A stretch of 64,000 nt of DNA from Bacteroidales bacterium. GTDB lineage: Bacteria > Bacteroidota > Bacteroidia > Bacteroidales > FEN-979. The notes below the pieces were generated by a model that had not been told where the DNA came from, ran no database searches, and saw nothing but the letters and a program-made list of their open reading frames with translations. Positions within the stretch are counted from its first letter, which is position 1, and each line of letters opens with the position of its first letter. Position numbers and translations under genes: made by a program. The stretch covers positions 22,869 to 86,868 of the forward strand of contig JANXZO010000048.1 in assembly GCA_025355465.1 (NCBI GenBank), in the 5' to 3' direction. Below, piece by piece: positions 17,071 through 26,721 of this stretch.

Positions 17071-19132
17071 CCGTCTTGTGATGACGGCTGTGCCGCCGGT
17101 GCAACCGATGTGAGTCGCGACTGAAAAGGTGCCTGATTTTGGAATAAAAGAAAGAGATCACCAGGGTAGCCGTTCCAAGAACAAATAACAAGGCGATCCT
17201 GCCGGACCCTTCCAGCGAGCGCATATCGGTATAAAGCACTTTTAGCAGTGTACCTGCCATGATAACCAGTGCGATGGTCCGGAGGAATCTGAGGCGAAGC
17301 AGCAGTCCGGCAGCCAGGAGGGTTAAAGAATAGCCCATCAACAGCAGGGTATATGGAAGCTTTTTGTCGGCGTTGGCAATATCCTCGATCCTGACCCCTC
17401 GTTTCAATCCGTTTACAATCATCAGGTGATCAAATTCGGAGAGTAGCAGAAATAGTCCCATCAGGATGAAATAGCCCCAGATGACCTTCACCAGGAGTTT
17501 GTTTTCACCGAAGATACGTGGTATGAAAAGACCTGTTACAACCAGGTTAAGAACAAGCAGAAAAACCGCCACGTAGTGAAAATAAAATCCCGTGGAGGTG
17601 AAGGACTGATGGGTAAGAAACTCATTCCGGAGTTCAACAACAAAGAGGTGAACGATTAGCGGGTAGGCTAAAGTGAGAATCAGGGAGAACCAAACCATCG
17701 GTTGCAACAATGAAGATTTCCGGAGGCCGATGACAGGAATGGAGATGATGAAAAAGAGGGCGGAACAGGCAAACCAGCTGAGGTATTTGGCATCGTCGTT
17801 GGCAAACAGGTTCATGAGCGGGTAATTTACCATCCAGAAAGTGCTCAGATAAATTACGAGCAGCAGCACACCTTTCAATAATCGTTGGTAGGTGCGGCGT
17901 GTGAACCATTTTTTGGAAAGGGTGATCTCTACCTTTTTCAGCAGATAGATGTTGGCGGCGAGGGCCGGAATGATCACCAGGCTGGCAATAAGTCCCTTTT
18001 TCACAAGGACCGCCTGCAAGGTTATATCGCCCAGAAAACTGGCCGGGAAATACTGAAATATCCAGTTTTGGCAATAGGCAAGAAACATGATGGTCATGGA
18101 AACCAGCGAGATAATGACAGCTACCTGGTCTTTGGAAAACTTTGCATAAAGCATGAGGAAGACCGACAGCACGGCGAAGAACAGGATGATGAAGTTGAGC
18201 GGAACGAGCAGGGGCAGTGCAAGGCTGACCAGAACGATGCCTGAAAAAAGGTAAGGCTTCCTGTTGTAGCCAAGCTGCGAACCGTCGGTGAGGGCAATCA
18301 CTGCGAGGATCAAGAGGCCAAGGAGAAGTGTAAACAGCCACAGATACTCCTGCAGACCGAATTTAATAAACACCACACAATTCAGTGCAAAGAACAGGAG
18401 GATATTAAGGACGGCAACAATGACCTCGGTATATTCCGACGATTTGTGATGGCCCTTAAACCCTTTGTGAACGCCGGTGCCAAGAAAAGCGATGAAGAAA
18501 AGTCCGGAGTAAACGAAAAATTGTGGCAGCAGTTTCCACTCACCGCCCAAAACAATTTTCAGCAGCCACCACACCCCGAAAACCGTCCAGGCGAGCAGCA
18601 CATTTGCTTTGATTACCAGGGTGGAGTGCAACTTCACGCCATTCATGTAAAGGAGTGCGGAGAAAAGCAGGATGAGCGGAAACAGTATATTTATCTGCCA
18701 CCCGGATTGTTTGGCTAACATCAGCACGGCAGCATAAAAGGCAGGCAGCAGGATTCTGGGCATCTCGCGCCAGCGGAACCTGACAGAGAGGTATAAGGAT
18801 ATGAGTACAAGAACCCCGGCCATGGCAGCCCATAAGATCGTGGTAATTGTTTCAGCCGGTGGAATCACCACGGCCGGTGCAGCTTGCATACCCGCGGCGG
18901 GGGCGGGTGCCAGAACCTTCTCCGACGACTTCAGTCCTTTTGCCAGTCCGATCAGCTTATCGGCAGAACTTACAGCATAAAACAGACTTGCAAGGATAAA
19001 CAGCACCCCGAAAATGCGGAGAAGCCTTTTAATAATGACCGATTCAACCTTATTCATGAGGTCGGACTTATTGGCATCCTCGAGCCTTATTTTTTTCCGG
19101 GGTTGCCGGCGACGTGTATTCCGTTCGTCCAT
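17060..19132 (-). CDS. Large polytopic membrane protein (DUF2339-like)
   Basis: 690 aa, many TM segments, basic termini. Confidence 0.6.
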   Translation of the reverse strand: MDERNTRRRQPRKKIRLEDANKSDLMNKVESVIIKRLLRIFGVLFILASLFYAVSSADKLIGLAKGLKSSEKVLAPAPAAGMQAAPAVVIPPAETITTILWAAMAGVLVLISLYLSVRFRWREMPRILLPAFYAAVLMLAKQSGWQINILFPLILLFSALLYMNGVKLHSTLVIKANVLLAWTVFGVWWLLKIVLGGEWKLLPQFFVYSGLFFIAFLGTGVHKGFKGHHKSSEYTEVIVAVLNILLFFALNCVVFIKFGLQEYLWLFTLLLGLLILAVIALTDGSQLGYNRKPYLFSGIVLVSLALPLLVPLNFIILFFAVLSVFLMLYAKFSKDQVAVIISLVSMTIMFLAYCQNWIFQYFPASFLGDITLQAVLVKKGLIASLVIIPALAANIYLLKKVEITLSKKWFTRRTYQRLLKGVLLLVIYLSTFWMVNYPLMNLFANDDAKYLSWFACSALFFIISIPVIGLRKSSLLQPMVWFSLILTLAYPLIVHLFVVELRNEFLTHQSFTSTGFYFHYVAVFLLVLNLVVTGLFIPRIFGENKLLVKVIWGYFILMGLFLLLSEFDHLMIVNGLKRGVRIEDIANADKKLPYTLLLMGYSLTLLAAGLLLRLRFLRTIALVIMAGTLLKVLYTDMRSLEGSGRIALLFVLGTATLVISFFYSKIRHLFSRDSHRLHRRHSRHHKTVRP

Positions 19133-19208
19133 TACGAATCAGGTAAATCTGGTTTTCAAAAGTAATAAGAAAAAAACAACTTATCTTTATCCGATCAAAG
19201 TTCATATT

Positions 19209-19865
19209 ATGTGCGGCAGATATTCTTTTGCAGTTGAGGATGCGCTGATCAGGGAAAGGTTCGGACTGCGTGTTGGTACGGCCATTTACAAAGCCCGGTA
19301 TAATTGTGCTCCCGGGCAGATGCTGGCCGTGATCGCGAATGATGCACCGGACGACCTGAGTTATTTCCGCTGGGGGCTGATCCCCGCCTGGGCCAAAGAT
19401 CCGGCCATCGGTAACAAACTGATCAATGCCAGGGCGGAGACCGTTTCGGAAAAACCCTCCTTTCGGAGTTCCTTCAAATCGCGACGTTGCCTGGTGCCGG
19501 CCGATAGTTTTTTTGAATGGAAAAAAGATCGTGAAAAAACGCCTTACCGGATCCTTATTAAAGACAGAAATCTCTTTTGTATGGCGGGGATCTGGGATCG
19601 CTGGACAACGCCGGCCGGCGAGCAGATATGTACTTTTTCGATCCTCACCACCCAGCCGAATGAGATGATGGCTCCCCTGCACGACAGGATGCCGGTGATC
19701 TTAGAACCTGAAGCAGAAAAGCGTTGGTTAACGGCAACTTCAGCGCCTGAATTGCTCGAACTGCTCAAACCTTATCCTGCAGCAGCGATGGATGCCTACG
19801 CAATCTCTAAAAAGGTGAACTATCCTGCGAATGACACACCGGATATTTTCTCACCCGATCATTAG
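19209..19865 (+). CDS. SRAP family protein (HMCES/YedK-like, SOS response-associated)
   Basis: MCGRYSF with catalytic Cys2, NARAETVSEKPSFRSSFKSRRCLVPADSFFEWK, HDRMPVIL. Confidence 0.93.
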   Translation: MCGRYSFAVEDALIRERFGLRVGTAIYKARYNCAPGQMLAVIANDAPDDLSYFRWGLIPAWAKDPAIGNKLINARAETVSEKPSFRSSFKSRRCLVPADSFFEWKKDREKTPYRILIKDRNLFCMAGIWDRWTTPAGEQICTFSILTTQPNEMMAPLHDRMPVILEPEAEKRWLTATSAPELLELLKPYPAAAMDAYAISKKVNYPANDTPDIFSPDH

Positions 19866-20831
19866 CGAACACCCTCTGACATCGCTGAAGTCAAATCTAC
19901 CCAGAACCTCAAAACGGCCATCGGGATGAAGACGGCCAAGGTCCTGTGTTGCGATGAAAGAGCAGGAGTGAATGTTGGCAAGGTCGATGATGTTGATCCC
20001 GCCATTTTTTCCCGGGCCGATATAGGTAAACGGATCATTTGCATCACGCACAAGGATCCGCATCCAGGGCGGGCTGGAGAAAAGCCCATCGCCAGGTGAA
20101 TAGGCCTGTGACAGGAGTTCTGTCATGCCATATTCCGAATGGATCTTTTCGATGCGGAAGGCTGGGCAAAGTGTAGCATGCAACTCCTCGCGTGTCATCT
20201 CCTTGCGTTTTCCTTTCATCCCGCCGGTTTCCATCACGATCAGGGGTCCGTATGCGCCCGGGTAAGCCTCTGCAAAATCGAGCAGGGCGTAAGTGAGACC
20301 CAGGAGAAAGACTTTGCGTCCGGTAGAGCGGGCCTGGATGAGCCTGGCGTGCAACCCGGTGAAGCTGCTGAGGAAATACCCGCTTTCGGCACTCTGACTA
20401 AGATCCATGAGCCGCTGCACCATAAACACGAGGGATGAATCGGGACTTTGTTCAGGCGTTGGTGTAAGTGCCAGAAACTGGTAGTCGTCAGGTGACCCAT
20501 AGCATCGTTCAAATCCCTTCTGCAGAGAATTCCGGTAAAGGTTAAGATCGCTGATGAGGTGGCGGCTTCGTTCTGCTCCTGTTGTTCCGCTACTGCGAAA
20601 CGTCCGCTGGGTGGGCTTCTCACCGCATACCACATCCTGGGTTTTGAACAATGATATCGGCAGAAACGGGATTTCGTTTATTGATTTTACCGTTTCGGGC
20701 CTGACTTTGCGCAAATCAACATATTCGCGGTAAACCGGATTCATCTGATACTGAAACTTGAAAATGGCCAGGGCCTGGGTTCTGAATTCTTCTTCGGTAG
20801 CTATATTGAAGGGGGAATGTAGTATTTCCAT
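19851..20831 (-). CDS. LuxE/PaaK-family acyl-protein synthetase-like
   Basis: FRSSGTTGAERSRHLISDLNLY, HSEYGMTELLSQAYS; start set at ATG 20831. Confidence 0.75.
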   Translation of the reverse strand: MEILHSPFNIATEEEFRTQALAIFKFQYQMNPVYREYVDLRKVRPETVKSINEIPFLPISLFKTQDVVCGEKPTQRTFRSSGTTGAERSRHLISDLNLYRNSLQKGFERCYGSPDDYQFLALTPTPEQSPDSSLVFMVQRLMDLSQSAESGYFLSSFTGLHARLIQARSTGRKVFLLGLTYALLDFAEAYPGAYGPLIVMETGGMKGKRKEMTREELHATLCPAFRIEKIHSEYGMTELLSQAYSPGDGLFSSPPWMRILVRDANDPFTYIGPGKNGGINIIDLANIHSCSFIATQDLGRLHPDGRFEVLGRFDFSDVRGCSLMIG

Positions 20832-20866
20832 CTGCTGTTTTTCAATGGTATATGCCGAAAATTTCC

Positions 20867-20874
20867 TAATTTTG
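20867..20874 (+). promoter_or_regulatory. -7 element (TAATTTTG)
   Basis: TAnnTTTG match upstream of the 20891 ORF. Confidence 0.4.
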
Positions 20875-20890
20875 CGACCTTTCAAAGATA

Positions 20891-21442
20891 GTGCTTTTTA
20901 CCCTTGATTCCGGTCCTATGTTCCGCAAACTTCCAATATTAATGCGCATCACACTGGCATTGGGACTGTTCCCGGGAATTTTTTCAGTTTCATCATGTAT
21001 GAAAAAGGAGAGCTATCCCGACACCCCGCAAATCGCCTTCGAAGGATTTTACCTGGCGTTTGATACCGGCAAGGTTGCCAAACGGGGAATTCTCACCATC
21101 TCTTTCAAAGACGGCAACGGGGATATCGGCTTACGTGCAGCCGATACACTGCCACCGTATAACCGCAACGGAGACTACTATTATAATTACGTGATCCGGT
21201 ATTACGAAAAACAGATGGGCCGGTTTGTGCTGGTGCCGCTCGACCCCCCGTTCAGTGCGAGGATACCCTATCTGACCCCGGAGGATCCTGGCCGTGCAAT
21301 CAAAGGAATAATCGTGGATACCCTCTTGTTAAATCCGCAACCCGTTTTCGACACGGTTAAGTTCATCTTTTTCATTTACGACCGGGCGTTGAACAAAAGC
21401 AACGTAGATTCCACACCCCCGATCATTCTCAGGAGACCCTAA
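20891..21442 (+). CDS. Predicted lipoprotein of unknown function
   Basis: Hydrophobic N-terminus with lipobox-like SVSSCMKK; start uncertain (20891 or an internal ATG). Confidence 0.6.
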   Translation: MLFTLDSGPMFRKLPILMRITLALGLFPGIFSVSSCMKKESYPDTPQIAFEGFYLAFDTGKVAKRGILTISFKDGNGDIGLRAADTLPPYNRNGDYYYNYVIRYYEKQMGRFVLVPLDPPFSARIPYLTPEDPGRAIKGIIVDTLLLNPQPVFDTVKFIFFIYDRALNKSNVDSTPPIILRRP

Positions 21443-21448
21443 ACGCGG

Positions 21449-23314
21449 ATGGAAAGGTTATATTCTGATCGTAAATACATCATCATCGTTTTCTTTCTCG
21501 TGATCGGACTGCTTTACATTGCCCGTCTGTTTTATGTACAGATCCTTGTGGACAAATACATCCTTTCGGCCAACAACAACGTGCTAAGGTATATGACCCA
21601 ATATCCAGCTCGAGGGCTGGTCTTTGACCGGAAAGGAAAGTTGCTGGTTTACAACGAAGCTGCCTACGATCTGATGGTTATTCCGAGGCAGGTGAAGAGT
21701 CCCGACACTGCTGCACTGTGCGAACTCATCGGCATCGACCGCCAGGAATTTACCGACCGGTTAAAACGGGCCCGGAACTATTCGCCTTACCGTCCTTCCA
21801 TTTTTGAGGCACAGATTACCCGCGAAAACTACGGTTTTCTTGAAGAAAAGTTGTTCCGGTTCCCTGGGTTTTTCGTTCAGTCGCGAACCCTCCGCAAGTA
21901 CACCTATCCGGTTGCTGCGCATACCCTGGGTTATATCGGCGAGGCAAGTCCGGAGGTTGTTGCGAAGAGTTCATATTACCGTCCGGGCGACTACATCGGT
22001 ATTAGCGGCATCGAGAAGTCCTATGAGGAGATCCTTCGTGGGAAAAAGGGGATGAAAATCCGGGTGGTGGATGTATTCAACCGGGATAAGGGAAGCTTTC
22101 AGGAGGGGAAGTACGATACCACCTCAATAGCGGGAACGGACCTTTACGCTTCGCTCGATGCCGACCTCCAGGCTTACGGGGAGATGCTGATGGTAAATAA
22201 GAAAGGGAGTATTGTGGCCATTGAGCCGCAGACCGGCGAGATCCTCTGCATTGTTTCCAGTCCTTCGTATAACCCGAACCTCCTGGTTGGAAACATCCGC
22301 AAGAAAAATTACGGGATGCTGCTTGCCGACAGCGTTCTTGTACCTCTTTTCAACCGGGCAGAAATGGCAAGTTATCCTCCGGGTTCTACCTTCAAACTTG
22401 TGGATGCCCTTGTAGGTCAGCAGGAAGGGGTGATCACCTCCGACACCCGTTACGCCTGTGGGGGAGGGTTCAGTCTGGGTAACGGAAAAGTAGTGGCCTG
22501 CCATCCGCATCCATCGCCACTCGACCTGGTGGGTGCGATCCAGGTATCCTGCAATACCTATTTCTGCAGGGTATTCAGGGCGATCATCGATAAAAAATCG
22601 GCGCTTAGCGTAAGACAATCCTTTGAGGGGTGGCGCAAATACATGCTCAGTTTCGGGTTCGGGCGGAAACTGGGCATCGACCTTCCGGGGGAACTCAACG
22701 GGAACATCCCAACCGCCGCTTATTACGACAAATATCACGGAAGAGACCGTTGGAAATCGATGACCATTATTTCGCTCGGGATCGGGCAGGGTGAAATTGG
22801 CATCACCCCCATTCAGCTGGCCAATATGGCTGCCATCATCTCGAACCGGGGATGGTTTTACACCCCGCACATCGTGCGGGCGATCGGGAAGCGGGACAGT
22901 CTTAACCAGGCTTTTGTCCAGAAAAGAGCCTGCGGCGTGGATCCGAAATATTTTGATGTGGTGATTGAAGGCATGGCCAATGTGGTGACCGGAGGAACCG
23001 CACGCGCTGTGCAGATCGACAGTGTGACCATGTGTGGAAAAACGGGCACAGCGCAGAATCCACACGGCAAGAACCACTCTATATTTATTGCCTTTGCCCC
23101 GCGTGAAAACACGAAGATCGCCATCTCGGTGGTGGTTGAAAACGCCGGGTTCGGAGCTGCCTGGGCTGCACCTATCGCCAGTTTGATGATTGAAAAATAC
23201 CTCAAGGGAAAAGTAACGCGCAAAGACCTTGAAGAGTGGATGATCCGCGGAGATATTATACACGGCATAACCTTACCTGATGCGGGAAGAACGGAGCATA
23301 TTTTACAAGATTGA
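21449..23314 (+). CDS. mrdA: Penicillin-binding protein 2
   Basis: PPGSTFK, SCNTYF, KTGTAQN transpeptidase motifs; followed by rodA. Confidence 0.93.
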   Translation: MERLYSDRKYIIIVFFLVIGLLYIARLFYVQILVDKYILSANNNVLRYMTQYPARGLVFDRKGKLLVYNEAAYDLMVIPRQVKSPDTAALCELIGIDRQEFTDRLKRARNYSPYRPSIFEAQITRENYGFLEEKLFRFPGFFVQSRTLRKYTYPVAAHTLGYIGEASPEVVAKSSYYRPGDYIGISGIEKSYEEILRGKKGMKIRVVDVFNRDKGSFQEGKYDTTSIAGTDLYASLDADLQAYGEMLMVNKKGSIVAIEPQTGEILCIVSSPSYNPNLLVGNIRKKNYGMLLADSVLVPLFNRAEMASYPPGSTFKLVDALVGQQEGVITSDTRYACGGGFSLGNGKVVACHPHPSPLDLVGAIQVSCNTYFCRVFRAIIDKKSALSVRQSFEGWRKYMLSFGFGRKLGIDLPGELNGNIPTAAYYDKYHGRDRWKSMTIISLGIGQGEIGITPIQLANMAAIISNRGWFYTPHIVRAIGKRDSLNQAFVQKRACGVDPKYFDVVIEGMANVVTGGTARAVQIDSVTMCGKTGTAQNPHGKNHSIFIAFAPRENTKIAISVVVENAGFGAAWAAPIASLMIEKYLKGKVTRKDLEEWMIRGDIIHGITLPDAGRTEHILQD

Positions 23315-24539
23315 CTGGGTGCTTGTCGGACTGTACCTGGCGCTGGTCCTGATCGGCTGGCTCAATATCTATGCCGCCGTGTATGACGAGAACTACAACC
23401 ACATCATTGATCTCAGCCAGAAGTACGGCAAGCAGATGATCTTTATCGTGGCTGCTTTGCTATTGGCGATGGGAACCCTGATCATCGACCCCAAGTTCTT
23501 CTCGCAGTTTGCCTATTTCATTTACGGCACGTTTCTCATCATGCTGATCCTCGTTATTTTCGGGGGCCGTGAGATTTCAGGCTCGAAAGGGTGGTTTGCC
23601 ATCGGGGGCTTCGGGGTGCAACCGGCCGAATTCGCCAAAATGGCAACCTGTCTGGCCCTGGCCAAGTATCTCAGCACCCTGGATGTGGATATCCGCAGGT
23701 TCAGAACGCTCATCATCGCCTCGGTCATTATCCTGGCTCCGGCCGTGATTGTGCTGCTTCAGCATGATACCGGCTCTGCGATCGTATTTTTCGCCCTCAT
23801 CATTGTTTTGTACCGTGCCGGACTGACCGGGTTTGTACCCCTGGCGTTCATTGTATTGCCAGTGCTCGGGATCCTTTCCTTGTTGCTGCCCAAGATGATT
23901 CTGGCCGCCATTCTCCTGGCCGTTGCAGGAATTTTCTACCTCTACAGCAACAGAAAAATCCGCGTCATCATCATCATTGCTGTGGTTTTTATCGGTTCCG
24001 TTGGCTTTGTTTTTTCCGTTGATTACAGCGTAAACAACATTCTTGAGCCTCACCAGCGAAACCGGATCCATGTGCTGCTTGGCCAGGATACCGATCTTAA
24101 GGGGGCAGGATACAACGTCAACCAGTCGCTGATCGCCATTGGTTCGGGGAAATTTTTCGGCAAAGGGTTTCTGCAGGGCACCCAGACCAAATACAATTTC
24201 GTTCCCGAACAAAGTACCGACTTCATATTCTGCACCGTGGGCGAAGAGCAGGGATTTTTAGGTTCCTCGCTGCTGGTGATCCTCTATACCAGTTTGTTTG
24301 TGCGCGTTCTGTTAACTGCAGAGCGGCAGCGGTCGCGCTTCAGCCGGTTTTACGGATACGGTGTGGCTTCCATTCTGTTCTTCCACTTTGCCATTAATGT
24401 CGGGATGACCCTCGGGTTGGTACCTGTTATCGGCATCCCGCTGCCATTCGTCAGTTATGGCGGTTCGTCGCTTTGGGCGTTCACCTTATTATTGTTTATC
24501 TTTATCCGGCAGGATTCCTACCGTTACGATCTGATTTGA
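23280..24539 (+). CDS. rodA: Rod shape-determining protein RodA (SEDS)
   Basis: GAGYNVNQSLIAIGSGKFFGKGFLQGTQTKYNFVPEQSTDFIFCTVGEEQGFLGS, LPFVSYGGSS. Confidence 0.94.
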   Translation: MREERSIFYKIDWVLVGLYLALVLIGWLNIYAAVYDENYNHIIDLSQKYGKQMIFIVAALLLAMGTLIIDPKFFSQFAYFIYGTFLIMLILVIFGGREISGSKGWFAIGGFGVQPAEFAKMATCLALAKYLSTLDVDIRRFRTLIIASVIILAPAVIVLLQHDTGSAIVFFALIIVLYRAGLTGFVPLAFIVLPVLGILSLLLPKMILAAILLAVAGIFYLYSNRKIRVIIIIAVVFIGSVGFVFSVDYSVNNILEPHQRNRIHVLLGQDTDLKGAGYNVNQSLIAIGSGKFFGKGFLQGTQTKYNFVPEQSTDFIFCTVGEEQGFLGSSLLVILYTSLFVRVLLTAERQRSRFSRFYGYGVASILFFHFAINVGMTLGLVPVIGIPLPFVSYGGSSLWAFTLLLFIFIRQDSYRYDLI

Positions 24540-24544
24540 TTCCC

Positions 24545-25138
24545 ATGCCAGAGAAGAAAAAATCAGCTTGGCTAAAAAAGACCATCCATGTGAAGAACAT
24601 GGTTTGTAACTGTTGCATACGGCTCCTGAAGAAGGAGCTCGATATTGACGGGATCAGGGTAAATAGCATTAAGCTGGGCACTGTTGAAATTTCCTACGCA
24701 CCGGAGAAAGTTACCCTGAAAATGGTTGAGGCGATGCTGGAGGAGTTTGGGTTCGAGATCATTAGCGATAAGGAGAAGATACTTGTAGAGCAGATCAAGC
24801 TGGCCATGATCGAGCTGATCCATAACTCCACCTATAATGCAATGGTTCGCAATTCCGACTTCCTGGTAGAGCGTTTTAACATGTCATACCCATACATCTC
24901 GGCTCTTTTCTCAAAACATGAGAAGACCACCCTGGAGAAATTCACCATCCTTCATAAAATCGAAAAAGTAAAGGAGCTCATCCATTACGGAGAGCTTACC
25001 CTGAGCGAGATTGCTTACATCATGGGTTACAGCAGCGTTCAGTACCTCAGCACGCAGTTTAAATCGGTAACCGGCATCTCCGTCACCGATTTCAAAGCCA
25101 ATCCCGTGATCAAGCGCAAATCACTGGAAAACCTGTAA
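24545..25138 (+). CDS. AraC-type HTH regulator with degenerate N-terminal HMA-like domain
   Basis: N-terminal NMVCNCCIRLLKKEL, C-terminal TLSEIAYIMGYSSVQYLSTQFKSVTGISVTDFK. Confidence 0.85.
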   Translation: MPEKKKSAWLKKTIHVKNMVCNCCIRLLKKELDIDGIRVNSIKLGTVEISYAPEKVTLKMVEAMLEEFGFEIISDKEKILVEQIKLAMIELIHNSTYNAMVRNSDFLVERFNMSYPYISALFSKHEKTTLEKFTILHKIEKVKELIHYGELTLSEIAYIMGYSSVQYLSTQFKSVTGISVTDFKANPVIKRKSLENL

Positions 25139-25183
25139 GCAGGTTGAAAATAAACCCCTCAGAAAAGCGTAAGATTAACCCAG

Positions 25184-25242
25184 GCACCTCAACCCCCGGC
25201 CCCTTCTCCTTAAGGAGCAGGGGTGAAGGGGATGAGGTGGGT
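25184..25242. repeat. Nested palindromic REP-like element
   Basis: Outer CACCTCAACCCC / GGGGATGAGGTG (11/12), inner CCCCTTCTCC-TTAA-GGAGCAGGGG (9/10). Confidence 0.65.
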
Positions 25243-25366
25243 AAATTAAAATCTTATACAACTAAAAAATAATATCGTAACGGCCGGGCCCTTTTATCAT
25301 CCTAATATTGCACGGCAGATATTTCGTAAAGCCGCACAGCAGTGCGTCTCAACCAAAAGAAAAAAT

Positions 25367-25627
25367 ATGAAACTGAACAAAAACGTCGCCGTCAGCGAAT
25401 CCGGGCTGCTCTTCAACCCGGTAACCGGTGAATCCTTCTCGGTAAACCCGATCGGGATTGAGATCCTGAATCTTATCCGGGATGAAAAACCGGAAGAGGA
25501 GATCGCCGAGGCCATCATGGCAAAATACAACACAGATAAACCCACCTTCGAAAAGGACTACCAGGATTTTATCGGTATCCTTTCACACAATAACCTCGTG
25601 GAAAGCCATGAAAAAACCAAAGCTTAA
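25367..25627 (+). CDS. PqqD-like (RiPP recognition element type) small protein
   Basis: LNKNVAVSESGLLFNPVTGESFSVNPIGIEILNLIRDEKPEEEIAEAIMAKYNTD matches PqqD/RRE pattern. Confidence 0.72.
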   Translation: MKLNKNVAVSESGLLFNPVTGESFSVNPIGIEILNLIRDEKPEEEIAEAIMAKYNTDKPTFEKDYQDFIGILSHNNLVESHEKTKA

Positions 25628-26654
25628 TATTGCCGTAACCGGTCTGAATGCCATTGACAGCCCTGGTCCGGGTGTTTCGGTGATCAGGGGGCTGCGCGAG
25701 GCTGCCTCCTTCGATGTCCGCATTATCGGCATGTCGTATGAGTCGCTTGAACCCGGCATCTTCATGCACGACCTGATTGACCGCACGTATTCAATACCCT
25801 ATCCAACGGCAGGTACCAACACCCTGTTGGAGCGAATTGAATATATCCACAGCCGGGAAAAACTCGACGTGATCATTCCCAACTTCGATGCGGAACTCTA
25901 CCCTTTTATCAAACTGGAGCCGAAGCTGAAGACGATGGGGATCCATATGTTCCTGCCAACGATGCATCAGTTTGAGGAGCGACACAAGGTGAATCTCAAC
26001 GATTTTGGCAAGAAATATGGCATCAGCGTTCCGAAAAGCAAGGTGCTTTACGACCTCAACACGGTTCACAGCCTGGTTTCCGAATTTTCTTTCCCGATGA
26101 TTGTGAAGGGAAAATTCTATGATGCATCGATTGCCTACAGCATTGAGCAGGTGAAGAGCTACTTCAACAAGATCAGCGCCAAGTGGGGGCTTCCGATCAT
26201 CATCCAGGAGTTCGTTCACGGTACGGAGTTCAACGTAACCGGACTGGGCGACGGCAAGGGCAATATGATGGCCGCGGTTCCGATGCGCAAGCAGTATATC
26301 ACGGATAAAGGCAAAGCCTGGGGCGGCATCAGCATCTCTGATGAAAAGATGCTCGACATGACGCGGAAATTTCTCCGCAACACCAAGTGGCGTGGTGGTT
26401 TTGAGCTGGAGCTGATGAAAAACAAGGATGGCGAACTCTACCTGCTTGAGATCAATCCCCGTTTGCCAGCCTGGATCTACCTGGCTGTTGGTGTAGGGCA
26501 AAACATTCCCGAAGCGCTGGTCAACCTGGCACTCGGAAAAAAGGTAAAACCCTACTCCGAATATGCTGTAGGCAAGATGTTCGTGCGCTATTCGTGGGAC
26601 ATGATCGTGGACCGTGCGGAGTTTGAGCAGATCAGCCTTTATGGGGAACTCTGA
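25608..26654 (+). CDS. ATP-grasp family ligase
   Basis: FPMIVKGKFYDAS, IIQEFVHGTEFNVTGLGDGKGN, GGFELELMKNKDGELYLLEINPRLPAW; start at ATG 25608 overlaps pqqD-like end. Confidence 0.85.
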   Translation: MKKPKLNIAVTGLNAIDSPGPGVSVIRGLREAASFDVRIIGMSYESLEPGIFMHDLIDRTYSIPYPTAGTNTLLERIEYIHSREKLDVIIPNFDAELYPFIKLEPKLKTMGIHMFLPTMHQFEERHKVNLNDFGKKYGISVPKSKVLYDLNTVHSLVSEFSFPMIVKGKFYDASIAYSIEQVKSYFNKISAKWGLPIIIQEFVHGTEFNVTGLGDGKGNMMAAVPMRKQYITDKGKAWGGISISDEKMLDMTRKFLRNTKWRGGFELELMKNKDGELYLLEINPRLPAWIYLAVGVGQNIPEALVNLALGKKVKPYSEYAVGKMFVRYSWDMIVDRAEFEQISLYGEL

Positions 26655-26660
26655 ACCAAT

Positions 26661-26683
26661 GCACGAATGGACGAATGCACGAA
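26661..26683 (+). repeat. 8-bp tandem array GCACGAAT x3
   Basis: GCACGAAT|GGACGAAT|GCACGAA right after the ATP-grasp stop. Confidence 0.7.
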
Positions 26684-26721
26684 AAAATAAATATTAATTG
26701 TCAATGATTAATTAGCAGGCG

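Noticed and set aside
22124-23263. 379-aa minus-strand ORF antisense to mrdA
   Set aside because: Opposite a strongly conserved PBP2; no motif.
26690-26715. ATTAATTGTCAATGATTAATTA as another tandem array
   Set aside because: Too short and AT-rich to distinguish from chance.
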